Below, one piece after another: positions 5,241-5,776 of a stretch of 5,776 bases of DNA. The position numbers and the translations under genes were made by a program. The stretch covers positions 1-5,776 of the forward strand of contig DJBY01000039.1 of assembly GCA_002430605.1 (NCBI GenBank). The letters are read 5' to 3'. The DNA is from Opitutia bacterium UBA5964. GTDB lineage: Bacteria; Verrucomicrobiota; Verrucomicrobiia; Opitutales; Coraliomargaritaceae. How positions within the stretch are numbered: the stretch's first letter is position 1; each line of letters opens with the position of its first letter. The notes beneath the pieces were generated by a model. That model did not search any database, was not told the DNA's origin, and worked only from the letters and a program-made list of their open reading frames with translations.

Positions 5241-5341
5241 TCAAGCCTCAGCCCTCTTTCTCTCAGCCGTCAAGCCTCAGCCCTCAAGCTTCCCATCTCT
5301 CCCATCTCAGCTCTCAGCTCTCTTTCTCTCAGCTCTCTTTC
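5241..5341. repeat. Pyrimidine-rich imperfect repeat tract between rnpB and rpsT
   Basis: About 100 bases are almost all C and T with regular CAG/AAG steps. They contain nested direct repeats: TCAAGCCTCAGCCCTC twice (5241-5256 and 5270-5285), CTCTTTCTCTCAGC twice (5254-5267 and 5320-5333), a perfect 15-base tandem TCTCAGCTCTCTTTC (5312-5326 and 5327-5341), and CCCATCTC twice nearby. On the minus strand the unit is GCTGAGAG/GAAAGAGAGCTGAGA. It starts directly after the T-run that ends rnpB. No coding frame or hairpin explains it. The rest of the 5022-5345 gap holds the rpsT promoter candidates and about 120 bases (5120-5240) in which I see nothing certain. Confidence 0.85.
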
Positions 5342-5342
5342 A

Positions 5343-5745
<403 letters not shown>

Positions 5746-5776
5746 GCACTGTGCCATCCAACGCCCGCAGCGCAAG

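Overview
All genes I can support in this window lie on the minus strand, so the text below reads from high to low coordinates. The window looks chromosomal and bacterial. The best guess is a Verrucomicrobiota member of the Opitutae/Puniceicoccales kind. The reasons are moderate GC, a 31-residue AURKAIP1/COX24 (mS38-like) ribosomal protein gene, several starts without a Shine-Dalgarno sequence, and a divergent PilM-N-O locus. This assignment is inference; no taxonomic marker was compared.

Right part (about 5776 to 3577), translation and RNA processing: a complete RNase P RNA gene (rnpB, about 5745-5343) with a perfect 15-bp P1 helix; a pyrimidine-rich repeat tract just beyond its 3' end; rpsT (ribosomal protein bS20) with a TTGACA promoter and an intrinsic terminator; a RluA-type pseudouridine synthase gene whose promoter appears to be embedded in the rpsT terminator; and the 31-residue mS38-like gene followed by a very strong 14-bp terminator hairpin.

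Middle part (3576 to 3063): about 500 bases in which I recognise no gene. It separates the two blocks and should hold the promoter of the pilus operon.

Left part (3062 to 1), an envelope machine: PilM-like actin-fold protein, PilN-like and PilO-like bitopic proteins (joined by two ATGA overlaps), a secreted protein in the PilP/GspC position, and the first 40 codons of another secreted protein that by position is probably the secretin (PilQ/GspD). In type IV pili and type II secretion the PilM-N-O-P proteins form the inner-membrane platform that couples the cytoplasmic motor to the outer-membrane secretin, so these five genes very likely build one alignment complex. The motor, pilin and prepilin peptidase genes are not in the window.

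I did not find a clearly new system. The points most worth a second look are: the promoter inside a terminator with a nearly leaderless downstream gene; three UUCG-capped repeats inside the RNase P RNA; a shared unusual -10 candidate at two ribosomal protein genes; a PilM that has lost its nucleotide-site signatures; a pseudouridine synthase with YYLD in place of HRLD; and the unexplained 500-base gap.
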